Assembly (NCBI GenBank): GCA_940746715.1
Contig: CALNWN010000001.1
Coordinates: 186,001 to 250,000, forward strand
Reading direction: 5' to 3'
Origin: an uncultured Paraburkholderia sp.
Lineage (GTDB): Bacteria; Pseudomonadota; Gammaproteobacteria; Burkholderiales; Burkholderiaceae
DNA length: 64,000 nt
The notes beneath the pieces were generated by a model. That model searched no databases, was not told the origin of the DNA, and saw only the letters and a list, made by a program, of their open reading frames with translations. Below are positions 39,197-51,116 of this stretch, piece by piece. The stretch's first letter is position 1. The number at the start of each line of letters is the position of its first letter. Position numbers and translations under genes: made by a program.

Positions 39197-39496
39197 TCAG
39201 TCCTTTCCAATGTCCTGCAATGCTGTGATGTGAAATACCAGAGTTCTCGCGTTGCGGTGCTTTTTCGCCAGGAAGCCTGTGAAGAGCGTTTCCACGCCGA
39301 TCGGACAGCTTTCCAGCTTACCGCTCGCCTCGCCGGCGGCTACCGCCTGCATGGTCAGTTCGACTTGCCGGGCAATACCGGCTTCGACGACTTCCGTGCG
39401 ATGCTGCAACGTGCAGCCGGCAATCGGAACGCCAGCGGGTGTGTACCGCACCGGTTCGCGTTCGACGACGCTAGCCGTGAGCTGCAGCCGGTTCAT
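39197..39496 (-). CDS. priB: Primosomal replication protein PriB
   Basis: A 99-residue single-OB-fold protein that stabilises PriA on stalled forks during replication restart. [23 protein letters not shown] and [20 protein letters not shown] match the family. It sits between rpsF and rpsR, the usual place of priB. Intact. Confidence 0.95.
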   Translation of the reverse strand: MNRLQLTASVVEREPVRYTPAGVPIAGCTLQHRTEVVEAGIARQVELTMQAVAAGEASGKLESCPIGVETLFTGFLAKKHRNARTLVFHITALQDIGKD

Positions 39497-39561
39497 GTAG
39501 CCTTGTTGTACCTTTTGGCAAAAAGCGGCGCGCTTCGGTCTGGTAGCTTAAATAATGTGTC

Positions 39562-39939
39562 TTAAGCCTGCGCTTCGGACGGTTGCGTAGCAGCAGCCGA
39601 CTTCTTGGCTTCTTCGCGCTGCACTTCCTTCATCATCGGCGACGGGCCGGTTTCGGCCTTCTTCATCTTGATGATGAGGTGACGCAGAACGGCGTCGTTG
39701 AACTTGAACGCGTGTTCCAGCTCGTCGAGCGTGGTCTGGTCGCATTCGATGTTCATGCAGACGTAGTGAGCCTTCGCGAGTTTCTCGATCATGTAGGCCA
39801 GTTGGCGACGGCCCCAGTCTTCGATACGGTGGATCTGGCCACCGTACGACGTGATCGTGCTCTTGTAACGCTCGATCATGGCGGGCACCTGCTCGCTCTG
39901 ATCGGGGTGCACGATAAAGACGATTTCATAATGACGCAT
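39562..39939 (-). CDS. rpsF: 30S ribosomal protein S6
   Basis: First gene of the operon. About 125 residues: [20 protein letters not shown], then [18 protein letters not shown] and [11 protein letters not shown], ending in the acidic/Ala tail typical of S6. The ATG at 39939 was chosen because it begins MRHYEIVF and has AAGGAGTGT just before it; the longer frame to 40074 is not conserved. Intact. Confidence 0.97.
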   Translation of the reverse strand: MRHYEIVFIVHPDQSEQVPAMIERYKSTITSYGGQIHRIEDWGRRQLAYMIEKLAKAHYVCMNIECDQTTLDELEHAFKFNDAVLRHLIIKMKKAETGPSPMMKEVQREEAKKSAAATQPSEAQA

Positions 39940-40119
39940 ACACACTCCTTGTGGATTTAAGCCACCCGGGCGTCGAACCGATGCGGCAAGTGAGAAGCCA
40001 AAAATTATAGCCCGATTGGGGTCGGGTTGCAAGGCATTACCTCGCGCCGGCAGGCGATTCAAGCGTGTTTTCAATCATTTAGCGCGGGGCCGCCGCAGAA
40101 AAGCGCTCTGCACGACGGC

Positions 40120-41215
40120 TCAGCCGTTCTCGGTGCGACCGCTGCCGCCCGCGAGGCGCGCCTTCAGCGCGGCTTCGAGGCCGGTGAGCGCGTCGGGCGC
40201 GGCATCCGTGATCGCCCACCACGTCATGCCCTCGGCGTCCCAGTGAGCGAGCGAGTAGCCTTCGCGGGCGAGCGTCGACGGCCCGCCGCCGTCCGCGCCG
40301 CCCGCGGTCTGCGGGAACACGTACACGTCGATCACATGCTTGCGGTAGCGGTAAACCAGCACGGCGACTCGTCGATGCGCGAGGTAGTCGAGCCGCCCGC
40401 CTTCCAGCGAGAAGCCGCTTGCCGCCAGATCCTCGACGGGCGGCGAATAGTCGAGCCGGCCGTTGAACCACGGCTTGACGGTATGCCGGTCCGTCGAAAT
40501 CACGTCGATGTCGCGCCCCGACACCTGGGCGCGCACGTGGCTCGCCACGAGTTCGTCGGCGAACGGCGCGAACTCCGCCGGACGCCGCAGATTCAGCGTG
40601 AGCGCGACGCCCACCACGCACAGCGCCACGACGAGCGGCGCGCCCGCGCCGCCGCCTGCCGAAGGCGCGGCAAGGCCGCCTTGCCCGCCGTGCGCCGCTC
40701 GGCCGCCGAACAACCGGTCGACCCAGCCGCGAAACCAGCCCGGCCGCCTATGCGAGGACAGTCGCGCGCTGCTGCCGGGCGCTTGCGCCGCAGCAGCAAC
40801 GGCTGCGGCCGGAGCCTCAGACTGCGATGCCGCGCCTCCAGCGCGTGCGGCGTCGGCGCCCTCGCCCGCGCCTTCTCGCGCACTCCGCACCGCATCCAAC
40901 GCCGTCTGCGCCGCGGCTTGCGCTGCGGCTCCGTTGGCGCCTGCCCGCGCGCTCGCTCAGCGGCACTTCGTCCGACGCCTCCCGCACCGCGCCTTGCGTC
41001 TGCGGCAAGCCCGCCATAATGCGCGAGCGCAACGACTCCGGCGCGCGGTGATAAGGCGCCGCCCGCAGCGCGCGGCTCATCGTCCGAAGAGTGTCGCTTT
41101 CGCGCCGGCAGGCCTCGCAGCGCTCGATATGCTGCTGGACGCGCCGCGCATCCGGCGCGGGCAATTCGTGATCGGCGTTCGCATCGAGGAGCGGCCGCGC
41201 TTCGTTACAGTCCAT
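40120..41215 (-). pseudogene. Anti-sigma factor with zinc-finger (ZAS) domain, frameshifted
   Basis: Reads from ATG 41215, which overlaps the stop of the sigma gene: MDCNEARPLLDANADHELP and then HIERCEACRRE, the His-x3-Cys-x2-Cys zinc anti-sigma site. A CG tract at 40946-40952 is two bases short, shifting frame before the Ala-rich linker, the single membrane helix (PLVVALCVVGVALTL) and the periplasmic sensor part (VISTDRHTVKPWFNGRLDYS, YRYRKHVIDVYVFP). The family holds its ECF sigma factor at the membrane until a signal arrives. As it stands the soluble ZAS domain would be made without its anchor, and might still bind sigma. Confidence 0.85.
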
Positions 41216-42036
41216 CTGGCGTCTCCTGAGCGTTGCCGGCGGTTGCACCGCCGCGGTGGGTCAGCGAACGGGCGTTGGCGACGGCCCGCAGCGGCGTCAC
41301 GGAGGCCGTCGGCGTACCGGAACGGCATGCCTGCGCGACCCCGTTTTCGTCGCCTGAGAAACTCGGGCCGGCACCCGGCAAGCCAGCGCCCGCACCGCCC
41401 GATGCAGGCGAGGGCTTCGCAGCCATGCCGCGGGACGCCGGGTCCCGCGCCGCTCCGGCCAGACCGTCGCCGGAGTCCGTCAGCAAGGCCGCCCAGCTTG
41501 CGGCGCCCGCGGGCGAGCCGCGACATGACCGTGCCGATCGGCACATCGGCCACCTGAGCGATCTCGCGATAGCCCATCTCTTCCAGCTCGCGCAGGATCA
41601 GCACTTCGCGATACTCGACAGGCAGCAGCGCGAGCGCCTCGTGCACCCGCTTCGTGTCCTCGTCGCGGATGAGAAGCGCCTGCGGATCGGCGCCGCCCGC
41701 GCTCCAGCCGTCGAAGGTGGCGTCGTCCATCGTGTCGTCGAACTCCACGGTTTCATGCGACGACGCCCGCCGCCACTCCGTGTACCAGGTTCTGCGCACA
41801 ATCGCGAGCAGCCACGGCCGCGCCGAATCGCCGCGGAAGGTGTCGAAAAAGCGGAACGCGCGCATAAAGGCTTCCTGCACGACGTCGTCGGCATCGTTCG
41901 GATTGCCGCACAGCCAGCGCGCGAGGTTGTATGCCGCGTCGAGATGCGGCAGCACGAGCTGCTGGAAGCGGCGGCTTCGCGCAGCGTCGGAATCGGCGTC
42001 TCTATCGGTCTGGACCACCTCGGCCCTCCAGGGCAT
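41205..42036 (-). pseudogene. ECF RNA polymerase sigma factor, frameshifted in the tail
   Basis: Sigma-70 family of the extracytoplasmic function type. Region 2 is LPHLDAAYNLARWLCGNPNDADDVVQEAFMRAF in two parts around residue 30-60; region 4 is LALLPVEYREVLILRELEEMGYREIAQVADVPIGTVMSRLARGR. Immediately after region 4 (near 41492) one G too many, or two bases missing, shifts the frame; the native tail LLTDSGDGLAGAARD continues to the TAA at 41205. Both sigma regions lie before the shift, so the product may still function with a different C-terminus. Start at ATG 42036. The anti-sigma gene overlaps the stop. Confidence 0.82.
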
Positions 42037-42153
42037 GTGCGGCTATGCGGCGTGGTTCGTCGTCAGGCTTCACCTCGCATAACCGGCCATGCGCCGAGTT
42101 TATTCCCGCCGCCGCGCGCCGTTTGCAAAAAAAGCTCGGCAACCGCCCGCGCG

Positions 42154-43066
42154 CTAATACGCAGGCTGGTTCCAATAGTCTGCGCTCGCGTAAATCTCCT
42201 TCAGATAGTCGATGAAATAGCGCACCTTGGCCGGCACGTAGCGCTGCTGCGGGTAGACCGCGAGGATGTCGTAGTCGGGCAGCGCGAATTCGTCGAGCAC
42301 CGTTTCCAGTTCGCCGCGCGAGCTGCTGCTGGATTTCCCACGTGGAGCGCCAGCCGAGCCCGAGCCCCTCGGACACCCAGCGGTGCAGCAGCTCGCCGTC
42401 GTTGCAGTCGAGCGTGCCGCCCACCCGCACCGTGACGAGCTTGCCGTTGCGGCGGAAATACCAGCCGCGGTTCTGGCCGCCTTGCAGGTTGAACGCGAGA
42501 CAGTTGTGCCGCGGCAGGTCTTCGAGCGTTTTCGGCTTGCCGTGCTGGCGGAAATACTCGGGCGTGCCGCAGACCACGCGGCGGTTCGAGGCCAGTTTCA
42601 CGGCAACGAAGTTGGGATCGACCGCGCCGCCGATGCGAATCGACAGGTCGTAGCCCTCGCGCACCAGATCCACCACCCGGTCGGTCAGGTTGAACGACAC
42701 CTGCAATTCCGGCTTGTCGGCGAGAAAGGCGGGCGCGAGCGGCGCGACGTGCTTGCGGCCGAACGCAGCCGGCGCCGACACGATCAGATGGCCGTTGACC
42801 GCGCGGCGCCCGGCGCTCAGTTCGTTCTCGGCCTGATCCCATTCGGTCAGCAAACCCCGGCAACGCTCCAGAAACGCGGCGCCGTCCTCGCTAACCACGA
42901 GCCGCCGCGTCGAGCGGTACATGAGCTTGACGCCGAGGCGCTTTTCGAGCGCGTCGATGCGCCGCCCGAGAATCACCGGCGAGACGCCCTCCTCCAGCGC
43001 GGCAGCCGCGAGGCTGCCCGCGTCCGCGACACGCACGAAGGTTTCGCTCTGCTTGAAGCGGTCCAT
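42154..43066 (-). pseudogene. LysR-type regulator of the glyoxylate genes, frameshifted
   Basis: Divergent from gcl. The N-terminal winged helix FKQSETFVRVADAGSLAAAA, then SPVILGRRIDALEKRLGVKL, and a co-inducer domain up to STWEIQQQLAR are in frame from ATG 43066. One base is lost near 42322 and the last 60 residues (VLDEFALPDYDILAVYPQQ, then VRYFIDYLKEIYA) lie in the next frame, ending at the TAG at 42154. The palindrome at 43163 in the shared promoter is a likely binding site. Position suggests activation of gcl-hyi-glxR by glyoxylate or a related compound. Confidence 0.85.
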
Positions 43067-43162
43067 GCCTGTCTCCTCATGGTTTCTGCCGGCGCCGTCC
43101 GTCTCTGCGGCATTCCATACTTTTTGTTTCGAAATAACCGACGCGGACTGATCTTATCAAAC

Positions 43163-43181
43163 CTTTAGGTCAAGCCTAAAG
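43163..43181. promoter_or_regulatory. Palindromic LysR-type operator between the regulator and gcl
   Basis: CTTTAGG-TCAAG-CCTAAAG, a perfect seven-base inverted repeat with a five-base spacer, lies 50 bases before the gcl start and 97 bases before the LysR start. Size and position fit the binding site of a divergently encoded LysR regulator. Confidence 0.7.
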
Positions 43182-43231
43182 TACGTTCAACAGCCTTTAT
43201 TTGCCAATTTCAGGACATTGAGGAGACATTC

Positions 43232-44983
<1,752 letters not shown>

Positions 44984-45082
44984 CTCGACGACTTCCACCA
45001 CGCGAGTGCGCCGCGCCGCCGCGTTGCGCTCGCGTGAGAAGCCCGGGCTATTTCACTGACCGACCAGCGAGACCTATGCACC

Positions 45083-45880
45083 ATGCCGAAATTTGCAGCG
45101 AATCTCACCATGCTCTTTAACGAAGTCCCGTTCCTCGACCACTTTGCGGCGGCGGACGCGGGCTTTCACGCCGTCGAGTTCCTGTTTCCCTATCCGTACA
45201 GGATCGCCGAGCTCAGCGAGTGTCTTCAGCAGAACCGGCTCAAGCTGGTGCTGCACAACCTGCCCGCGGGCAACTGGGAAGCCGGCGAGCGCGGCATTGC
45301 GTGCCTGCCCGATCGCGTCACCGAGTTTCAGGAAGGCGTCGGCCGTGCAATCGAATATGCGAGGGCGCTGAAGGTGCCGCAACTGAACTGCCTCGTCGGC
45401 ATTCCGACTGCCGACGTGGATGCGGACAAGGCGCGCTCGACCATCGTGGATAACCTGCGCTTTGCGGCCGCCGAGCTGAAGAAGGCCGGCATCCGCCTGC
45501 TCGTCGAGCCCTGCAACGCCTACGACATTCCCGGCTTCGCGCTGAACCGCTCGGGCGAAGGCCTCGACGTGATCCGCGCGGTGGGTTCGGACAATCTGTT
45601 CCTGCAGTACGACATCTATCACATGCAACGGATGGAAGGCGAACTCGCCGCGACGATCAAAAAGAATCTGCCGCAGATCGCCCACATTCAACTCGCCGAC
45701 AACCCGGGGCGCAACGAACCCGGCACCGGCGAAATCAACTACCCGTTCCTGTTCGATCTGCTCGACTCGATCGGTTACGACGGCTGGGTCGGCTGCGAAT
45801 GCGCCGGCAGCACGTCGCTCGAAGCGGGCGCAACGCGCCCTCGAACAACGTCCCTCGCGGGACCGCAGACAACACTGGAG
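45083..45880 (+). pseudogene. hyi: Hydroxypyruvate isomerase, C-terminus and stop lost
   Basis: A TIM-barrel isomerase that interconverts tartronate semialdehyde and hydroxypyruvate. The frame is conserved from MPKFAANLTMLFNEVPFLDH through LVEPCNAYDIPGF, LQYDIYHMQRMEGE and HIQLADNPGRNEPGTGEINY to GWVGCE near base 45800. The family then continues with YKP and ends some 15-20 residues later. Here the sequence diverges (CAGSTSLEAG) and no frame contains a stop before glxR, so the tail and its stop were lost by a small deletion; the frame as read ends at 46093 inside glxR. The barrel is nearly complete, so partial activity is conceivable. Confidence 0.82.
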
Positions 45881-45890
45881 ATTCAGACAC

Positions 45891-46739
45891 ATGGCAAAGA
45901 TCGGTTTCATCGGGCTCGGCATCATGGGTGCGCACATGGCGCGCAACCTCCTCAAGGGCGGCCACACGCTGTTCGTGAACGGCGCGTATCCGGTGCCGGA
46001 AGACCTGGGCAAGAGCACGAACGTGGTGGCCGATTCGACCGCCGTCGCGCAAGCCGCCGATATCGTCATCATCATGGTGCCGGACACGCCTGACGTGGCC
46101 AACGTTCTGTTCGCCGACGACGGCGTCGCGGCCGGCCTCAGCGCGGGCAAGCTCGTGATCGACATGAGCTCGATCTCGCCGCTCGACACGCAGGCGTTTG
46201 CAAAGAAGATCAATGCGCTCGGCGTCGACTATCTGGATGCGCCGGTGTCCGGCGGCGAAGTCGGCGCGCGCGAGGCGCCGCTCACGATCATGGTGGGCGG
46301 CCCCGAGAAAGCGTTTGCGCAAGCGAAGCCGCTCTTCGAACTGATGGGCAAGAACGGCGCAGGTCAAACCTGCAAGGTCGCGAACCAGATCATCGTCGCG
46401 CTGAATATCGAGGCGGTTGCCGAAGCGCTGCTATTCGCCTCGCGCTCGGGCGCCGACCCCGAACGTGTGCGCAAGGCATTGATGGGCGGCTTCGCGTCGT
46501 CGCGCATTCTCGAAGTGCACGGCGAGCGGATGACGAAGCGCACGTTCAATCCCGGCTTCCGTATCGAGCTGCATCAGAAGGATCTGAATCTCGCACTCGA
46601 CGGCGCCCGCAAGCTCGGCATCGCGCTGCCGCATACGGCGAGCGCCCAGCAGTTGTTCAGCGTGTGCGCGGCGAACGACGGCAAGGCGTGGGATCACTCG
46701 GCGATGGTCCGCGCGCTCGAAATCATGGCGAACTACTAA
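45891..46739 (+). CDS. glxR: 2-hydroxy-3-oxopropionate (tartronate semialdehyde) reductase
   Basis: A beta-hydroxyacid dehydrogenase that reduces tartronate semialdehyde to glycerate. 282 residues: Rossmann motif IGFIGLGIMGAHMA, substrate block YLDAPVSGGEVGA, catalytic lysine in CKVANQIIVALNIEAVAE, and FRIELHQKDLNLAL. Between LFELMGKN and GAGQTCK about seven residues that relatives carry (ITLVGGN in E. coli) are absent, a 21-base in-frame loss between two AAC triplets, right before the catalytic helix. The frame is open, but activity is doubtful. Last gene of the glyoxylate operon. Confidence 0.9.
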   Translation: MAKIGFIGLGIMGAHMARNLLKGGHTLFVNGAYPVPEDLGKSTNVVADSTAVAQAADIVIIMVPDTPDVANVLFADDGVAAGLSAGKLVIDMSSISPLDTQAFAKKINALGVDYLDAPVSGGEVGAREAPLTIMVGGPEKAFAQAKPLFELMGKNGAGQTCKVANQIIVALNIEAVAEALLFASRSGADPERVRKALMGGFASSRILEVHGERMTKRTFNPGFRIELHQKDLNLALDGARKLGIALPHTASAQQLFSVCAANDGKAWDHSAMVRALEIMANY

Positions 46740-47380
46740 GTCGCGCAAGCACCGGAGAGCGAAGCCAAAGCAGCGTGATGCTGCGGCGCTTGCTCGCGGC
46801 TCGCGGATTCGCAGCACCTACCGGGGCACGGTGGTGGGCGCGCGGATCGGCGCGATGCATCGAGGGGCGCCCGGAGAGCAGTCACACTCACGGTTCACCG
46901 ATTGCCGCCGACGTCGCTTCGTGCACGTCACGGCAATCGCAGGTGGGGCGCCCGGTTCGTCGCGCGGCATCGCGGCGGATCGGGCAAATCGAGCCGCTCT
47001 GGGCTGAGAGCGGCAAAGTGGGGTCCGCAGCGGCACCCGGCGGCGCCGGGGAAGCCTTGGTCGGTCAGACGTCGTCGGGTGTCCGTCTGTCGGATTCATC
47101 ATCTGCTTTTTGTGCCGCTCGCTCATGCGCGGCGGCATTCTCCGCAGCCGCGTCAGCGGCTTTCTCCGCGGCTTCCTCCTACACCGCCGGTTTGCACGTC
47201 CGTTTGCATTTGCTTGCAACTTCGTGTCCGTTCCCTACCTTTCTTGACAGTTCGCCCGACTTGTTTCTCCTACACTCGTGAGTCCGTTACATGCGTGCGC
47301 CCTTCTTTTGCGCGCGAGCAACGACGACTGCTTAACCGTACGCACAGCATGCTTGTGAACCAACACGAGGAGTGTGATCG
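46740..47380. other. 640-base gap between glxR and the LysM gene
   Basis: No conserved gene was recognised over most of this stretch. The only coding-like part is on the minus strand at 47065-47209, listed separately. TTGACA at 47243-47248 is a good -35 box on the plus strand, but no well-spaced -10 follows (TACACT is 21 bases on). GAGGAGTG before 47381 is the ribosome binding site of the LysM gene. Confidence 0.5.
47065..47209 (-). pseudogene. Possible small Ala/Glu-rich protein, frameshifted
   Basis: From an ATG at 47209 the minus strand reads MQTDVQTGGV. In the neighbouring frame the next 38 codons read EEAAEKAADAAAENAAAHER and then AAQKADDESDRRTPDDV to a TGA at 47065. The latter has the heptad-like Ala/Glu/Lys spacing of a short amphipathic helix and codon usage like the neighbours. 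A one- or two-base lesion near 47178 would join them into a protein of about 50 residues. No homologue was recognised; chance composition in GC-rich DNA is a real alternative. Confidence 0.25.
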
Positions 47381-47855
47381 ATGGGTATTCTCAGCTTCAT
47401 CAAGGAAGCCGGCGAAAAACTGTTCAGCGCGGCGTCCACGCCCGCCAACGCCGAGGCGGCGCCGGCAGCGCCCGACCTGGCCGCGCTCGACAAAACTGCG
47501 GGCGATGCGATCGCCACGTACATCCGCAGCCAGGGTCTCGACGCGACGAATCTGCAAGTCACGTACGACGGCGCGAGCCACACCGTGACCGTCTCCGGCG
47601 AAGCTGCGGATCAGCCGACCAAGGACAAGATCCTCGTCGCAGCGGGCAACGTGCAGAACGTCGACAAGGTCGACGATCAACTGAGCGTCATCGCGCCCGC
47701 CGCGGCCCCCACGCAGTTTCATACGGTCGCGGCGGGCGACAATCTGTGGAAGATCGCCGAGAAGTACTACGGCAGCGGCGCGAAGAACGACGTCATTTTT
47801 GAGGCCAACACGCCGATGCTCAAGAGCCCGGACAAGATCTATCCGGGCCGCGGTA
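47381..47855 (+). pseudogene. BON + LysM domain protein (YgaU/Kbp-like), C-terminal end lost
   Basis: Similar to E. coli YgaU/Kbp, a cytoplasmic potassium-binding protein. MGILSFIKEAGEKLFSA start, BON domain (AIATYIRSQGLDATNLQVTYDGASHTVTV in parts) about residues 35-105, LysM domain from FHTVAAGDNLWKIAEKYYG about 113-156. After SPDKIYPG relatives end with a few residues such as QVLRIP and a stop. Here the sequence jumps to RGKRQ and runs on in frame to 48394 across the asparaginase gene. A TAA lies one frame away at 47853-47855, so a short deletion at CCGGGC has removed the last residues and the proper stop. Confidence 0.75.
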
Positions 47856-47932
47856 AACGACAACGCAGCGCCCGAGTCACCCGCTCGAGCGCCGCGTTTT
47901 TCATTCAACGCATGTTTCGACGCTACACAGGC

Positions 47933-48971
47933 TCAATACGTATCGAACACCCTTTGCAGCGCGACCGGCCCGGTGGCGCCTGCGGCCAAGGCCAGCATCA
48001 GCAGTACGCGGGCCTTGTACGGATTGAGCGAGCCGGCGCTGACGAAGCCGAGCGCATCGTCGGCCGCCGCGCCGTTGCGCATCACATGGCCCGAACCCAC
48101 GCGCGACGAACGCACCACGGCGACGCCCTGCGACGCCGCGTCCGCCAGCGCCTGCGCGAGCGACGCATGAATCGAACCGTTGCCCGTGCCCGCCACGACA
48201 ATGCCGCGCACGCCCGCCGTCACAAGCGCATCGACAGCGATGCGCGACACGCCCGCATAGCTCGCCACGATTTCCACATGCGGCCAGTTCGCGCCGATCA
48301 CGAACTCGGTCGCGCGCGTATGCGCACGCACGACGCTGCGCTGAAACTCCACCCGCCCGTCCTGCACCCAGCCGAGCGCGCCAATTTCCGGTGAGTGGAA
48401 GGCATCGACGGCGTAGGTGCTCGTCTTCACCACGTCGCGCGCGCTGTGAATCTTGTTGTTGAACGCGACCATCACGCCCTGCCCGCGCGCAGCCGGGTTC
48501 GCCGCCACCGTGACCGCGTTCAGCAGATTCAGCGGGCCGTCCACCGACCACCGACAACGCCGACGCCGGGCGCATCGCGGCCGTCAGCACGACCGGTTTG
48601 TCCGACTTGACGGTCAGATGCAGCAGATAGGCGGTTTCCTCAAGCGTGTCCGTACCGTGCGTGATGACGACGCCGTCGATGCCGTCGGTGGCAAGCAGCG
48701 CGTTGACGCGTTGCGCGAGCGTGGTCCACAGCAGCATCGACATGTCTTTACTGTCGATGCTCGCAGTCTGCTCGGGCGCGACGTGCGCCACCGTAGATAA
48801 GGCCGGCACGACCGACAGCAATTGTTCAACGCCGACCACGCCGGCCTGATAGCCGGAGGTATTGGTGGCATCCGGGGCCGCGCCGGCAATCGTGCCGCCG
48901 GTCGCGAGCACGGCGATGCGCGGCAGCGGCGCCGCCGCGCGGGAGGAGGAAAAGGAAGTCTGTGTGTTCAT
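47933..48971 (-). pseudogene. L-asparaginase, frameshifted by a 7-base tandem duplication
   Basis: A type II-like asparaginase hydrolysing asparagine to aspartate and ammonia. From ATG 48971: IAVLATGGTIAG (first catalytic Thr), ASIDSKDMS, then VITHGTDTLEETAYLL (second Thr-Asp motif) and VLTAAMRPASALS. The plus strand then reads CCACCGA twice in a row at 48541-48554; one copy would keep the frame. The rest, DGPLNLLNAVTVAA to GTGNGSIH and the end at 47933, is in the shifted frame. A Ser-rich N-terminus without a clear signal peptide leaves the compartment open. Confidence 0.88.
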
Positions 48972-49055
48972 GGCGGCGATTGTAAGCGATGACGCCCCGC
49001 CGTCGCGCGCCCTGGAGCTCCCCACAAACCCTTGTCTGTTCCGACCGTCAAGCCC

Positions 49056-49983
49056 TCACACGGCTTCGCGCAGCTGCGCGGCGATTTCCGCCTCGGTCAA
49101 TTGCGGCGCGAACATTTCGATCAGACGGTACGCATACGCGCGCAGAAACGCGCCCTTGCGCAAGCCGACACGCGTCGTGCTCGCCTCGAACAGATGCTGC
49201 GTGTCGAGCGCGACGAGTTCGCTGTCGCGCTTAGGGTCGTAGGCCATCACCGCCACCACGCCGATGCCCATGCCGAGCTCGACGTAGGTTTTGATGACGT
49301 CGGCGTCGATCGCGGTCAGCACCACGTCGGGCAAGGCGCCGGCTTTCGCGAAGGCCTGGTCGATGTGCGAGCGGCCCGTGAAGTCCTGGTCATACGTGAC
49401 GATCGGGAATTCGGCGATCTCGTCGAGTGTCAGATTCGGCCGGCCGACGAGCGGGTGATCCTTCGGCACCACCACGACGTGATGCCACGAATAGCACGGG
49501 AAGGTGACGATGTCCGGGAAGCGGTCGAGCGCTTCGGTGGAAATGCCGATATCCGCCTCGCCGTTGATGATCATCTGCGCGATCTGCTGCGGGCTGCCCT
49601 GGCGCAGCGCGAGGTGCACCTTGGGGAACACTTCGGTGAACTGGCGGATCACCTTGGGCAGCGCGTAGCGGGCCTGCGTGTGCGTCGTCGCGACCACCAG
49701 GTGGCCGCTGTCCTGATCCGCGAACTGGCGCGCGACGCGGCGCAGATTCTCAGCATCGAGCAGCATCCGCTCGATCAGCTGATGCACCGCCTTGCCCGGC
49801 TCCGTGAGGCCCGTGAGCCGCTTGCCGCGTCGAATGAAGATTGTCGACGCCGAGTTCGTCTTCGAGGTCCTTGATCTGTTTCGAGACGCCCGACTGCGAT
49901 GTGTACAGCACGTTCGCCACTTCGGTCAGGTTCATGTTCTGACGCACGGCCTCGCGCACGAAGCGCAATTGCTGGAAATTCAT
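49056..49983 (-). pseudogene. cysB: CysB-type LysR regulator, frameshifted
   Basis: Master regulator of sulfate assimilation (CysB/Cbl type). N-terminal helix-turn-helix [36 protein letters not shown] in parts, then EDELGVD. One extra base (TT for T at 49841-49842) shifts the frame where the family reads [13 protein letters not shown]; the co-inducer domain (GHLVVATTHTQARYALP, then GEADIGISTEAL, YDPKRDSELVALD) follows in the shifted frame to the stop at 49056. It follows cysA in the sulfate operon, the usual Burkholderia order. As it stands only the DNA-binding head would be made. Confidence 0.9.
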
Positions 49984-50067
49984 CTTGAAGTGTCCGGTTC
50001 AGCGAAAGTTGAATTATTGGAATATGTCGCGTGGGATCGAAGCCTGCCGCGTCTGCCGCTCGCGCGG

Positions 50068-51116
50068 TCACTGCGCCGGAAACACACGCAGCGCGCGGCA
50101 CGGCGGTCACCCCGTCGCCGACTGCAAGCTGCAGGTCGCGCCATGCTTCGCGATCGAGTTCGAGCAGATTGCCTTCGCGGCCCGCCAGTTCGACGCGCAC
50201 CGAGCCGCCGAGCGTGACGACGCGCCGCACATCGACGATACCTTCGCGGTGCCCCGCCGACTGCGGATACAATTGCAGGTCGTGCGGCCGCACATAGGCG
50301 AAAGCGGGGCCGCTGAAATCGCTGCTGATCGCCACCGGCAACGCGGCGCCGTCCACCACGAAACCGCTAGCGTCCACCTTGCCGTGCAGACGGTTCGCCG
50401 CGCCGAGAAACTCATACACGAACGACGTTTGCGGATGGTCTCGTACACGTCCTGCGGACTGCCCACCTGCTCGACGTGTCCGCGGTTGAGCACGACGATG
50501 CGATCCGCCACCTCGAGCGCCTCTTCCTGGTCGTGCGTGACGAAGATCGTCGAGATATGCAGGTCGTCGTGCAGGCGCCGCAGCCAGCTGCGCAGCTCCT
50601 TGCGCACTTGGCGTCGAGCGCGCCGAACGGTTCGTCGAGCAGCAGCACTTTCGGCTCGACGGCGAGCGCGCGCGCAAGTGCGATACGCTGGCGCTGGCCG
50701 CCCGACAATTCAGACGGATAACGTTGCGCGAGCCAGTCGAGTTGCACGAGTTTCAGCAGCTCGTGCACTTTCTCGCGGATCACCGCTTCCGAGGGCCGCT
50801 CCTTTCGCGGCTTCACACGCAGCCCGAACGCCACGTTCTCGAATACCGTCATATGGCGGAAGAGCGCATAGTGCTGGAACACGAAGCCGACTTCGCGCTC
50901 GCGCGCGCCGACCGTCGCCACGTCCTGGCCTTGCAGCACGACCTAGCCGCCGTCCGCGTATTCGAGACCCGCGATCACGTGCAGCAAGGTGGTCTTGCCA
51001 CAACCCGAGGGCCCGAGCAGCGCAACCAGTTCGCCCGGCGGAAAATCGAGCGAGACGTTGTCGAGCGCGACGAAATCGCCGAAGCGCTTTTGCAGGTTAC
51101 GTACGGTGATACCCAT
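50068..51116 (-). pseudogene. cysA: Sulfate ABC transporter ATPase CysA, one TAG and three frameshifts
   Basis: The ATPase subunit of the sulfate/thiosulfate importer. Start [15 protein letters not shown] at 51116; Walker [30 protein letters not shown]; Walker [13 protein letters not shown]. Lesions in order: TAG at 50945-50943 in ADGG-stop-VVLQGQD, where Gln (CAG) is expected; one base lost near 50612 (LDAK then VRKELRSWL); a shift near 50430 (DVYE then [10 protein letters not shown]); and a CG tract two bases short at 50091-50097 before the native end RVFPAQ. The native TGA at 50070-50068 gives a normal total length of about 350 codons. The start overlaps the end of cysW. Confidence 0.92.
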
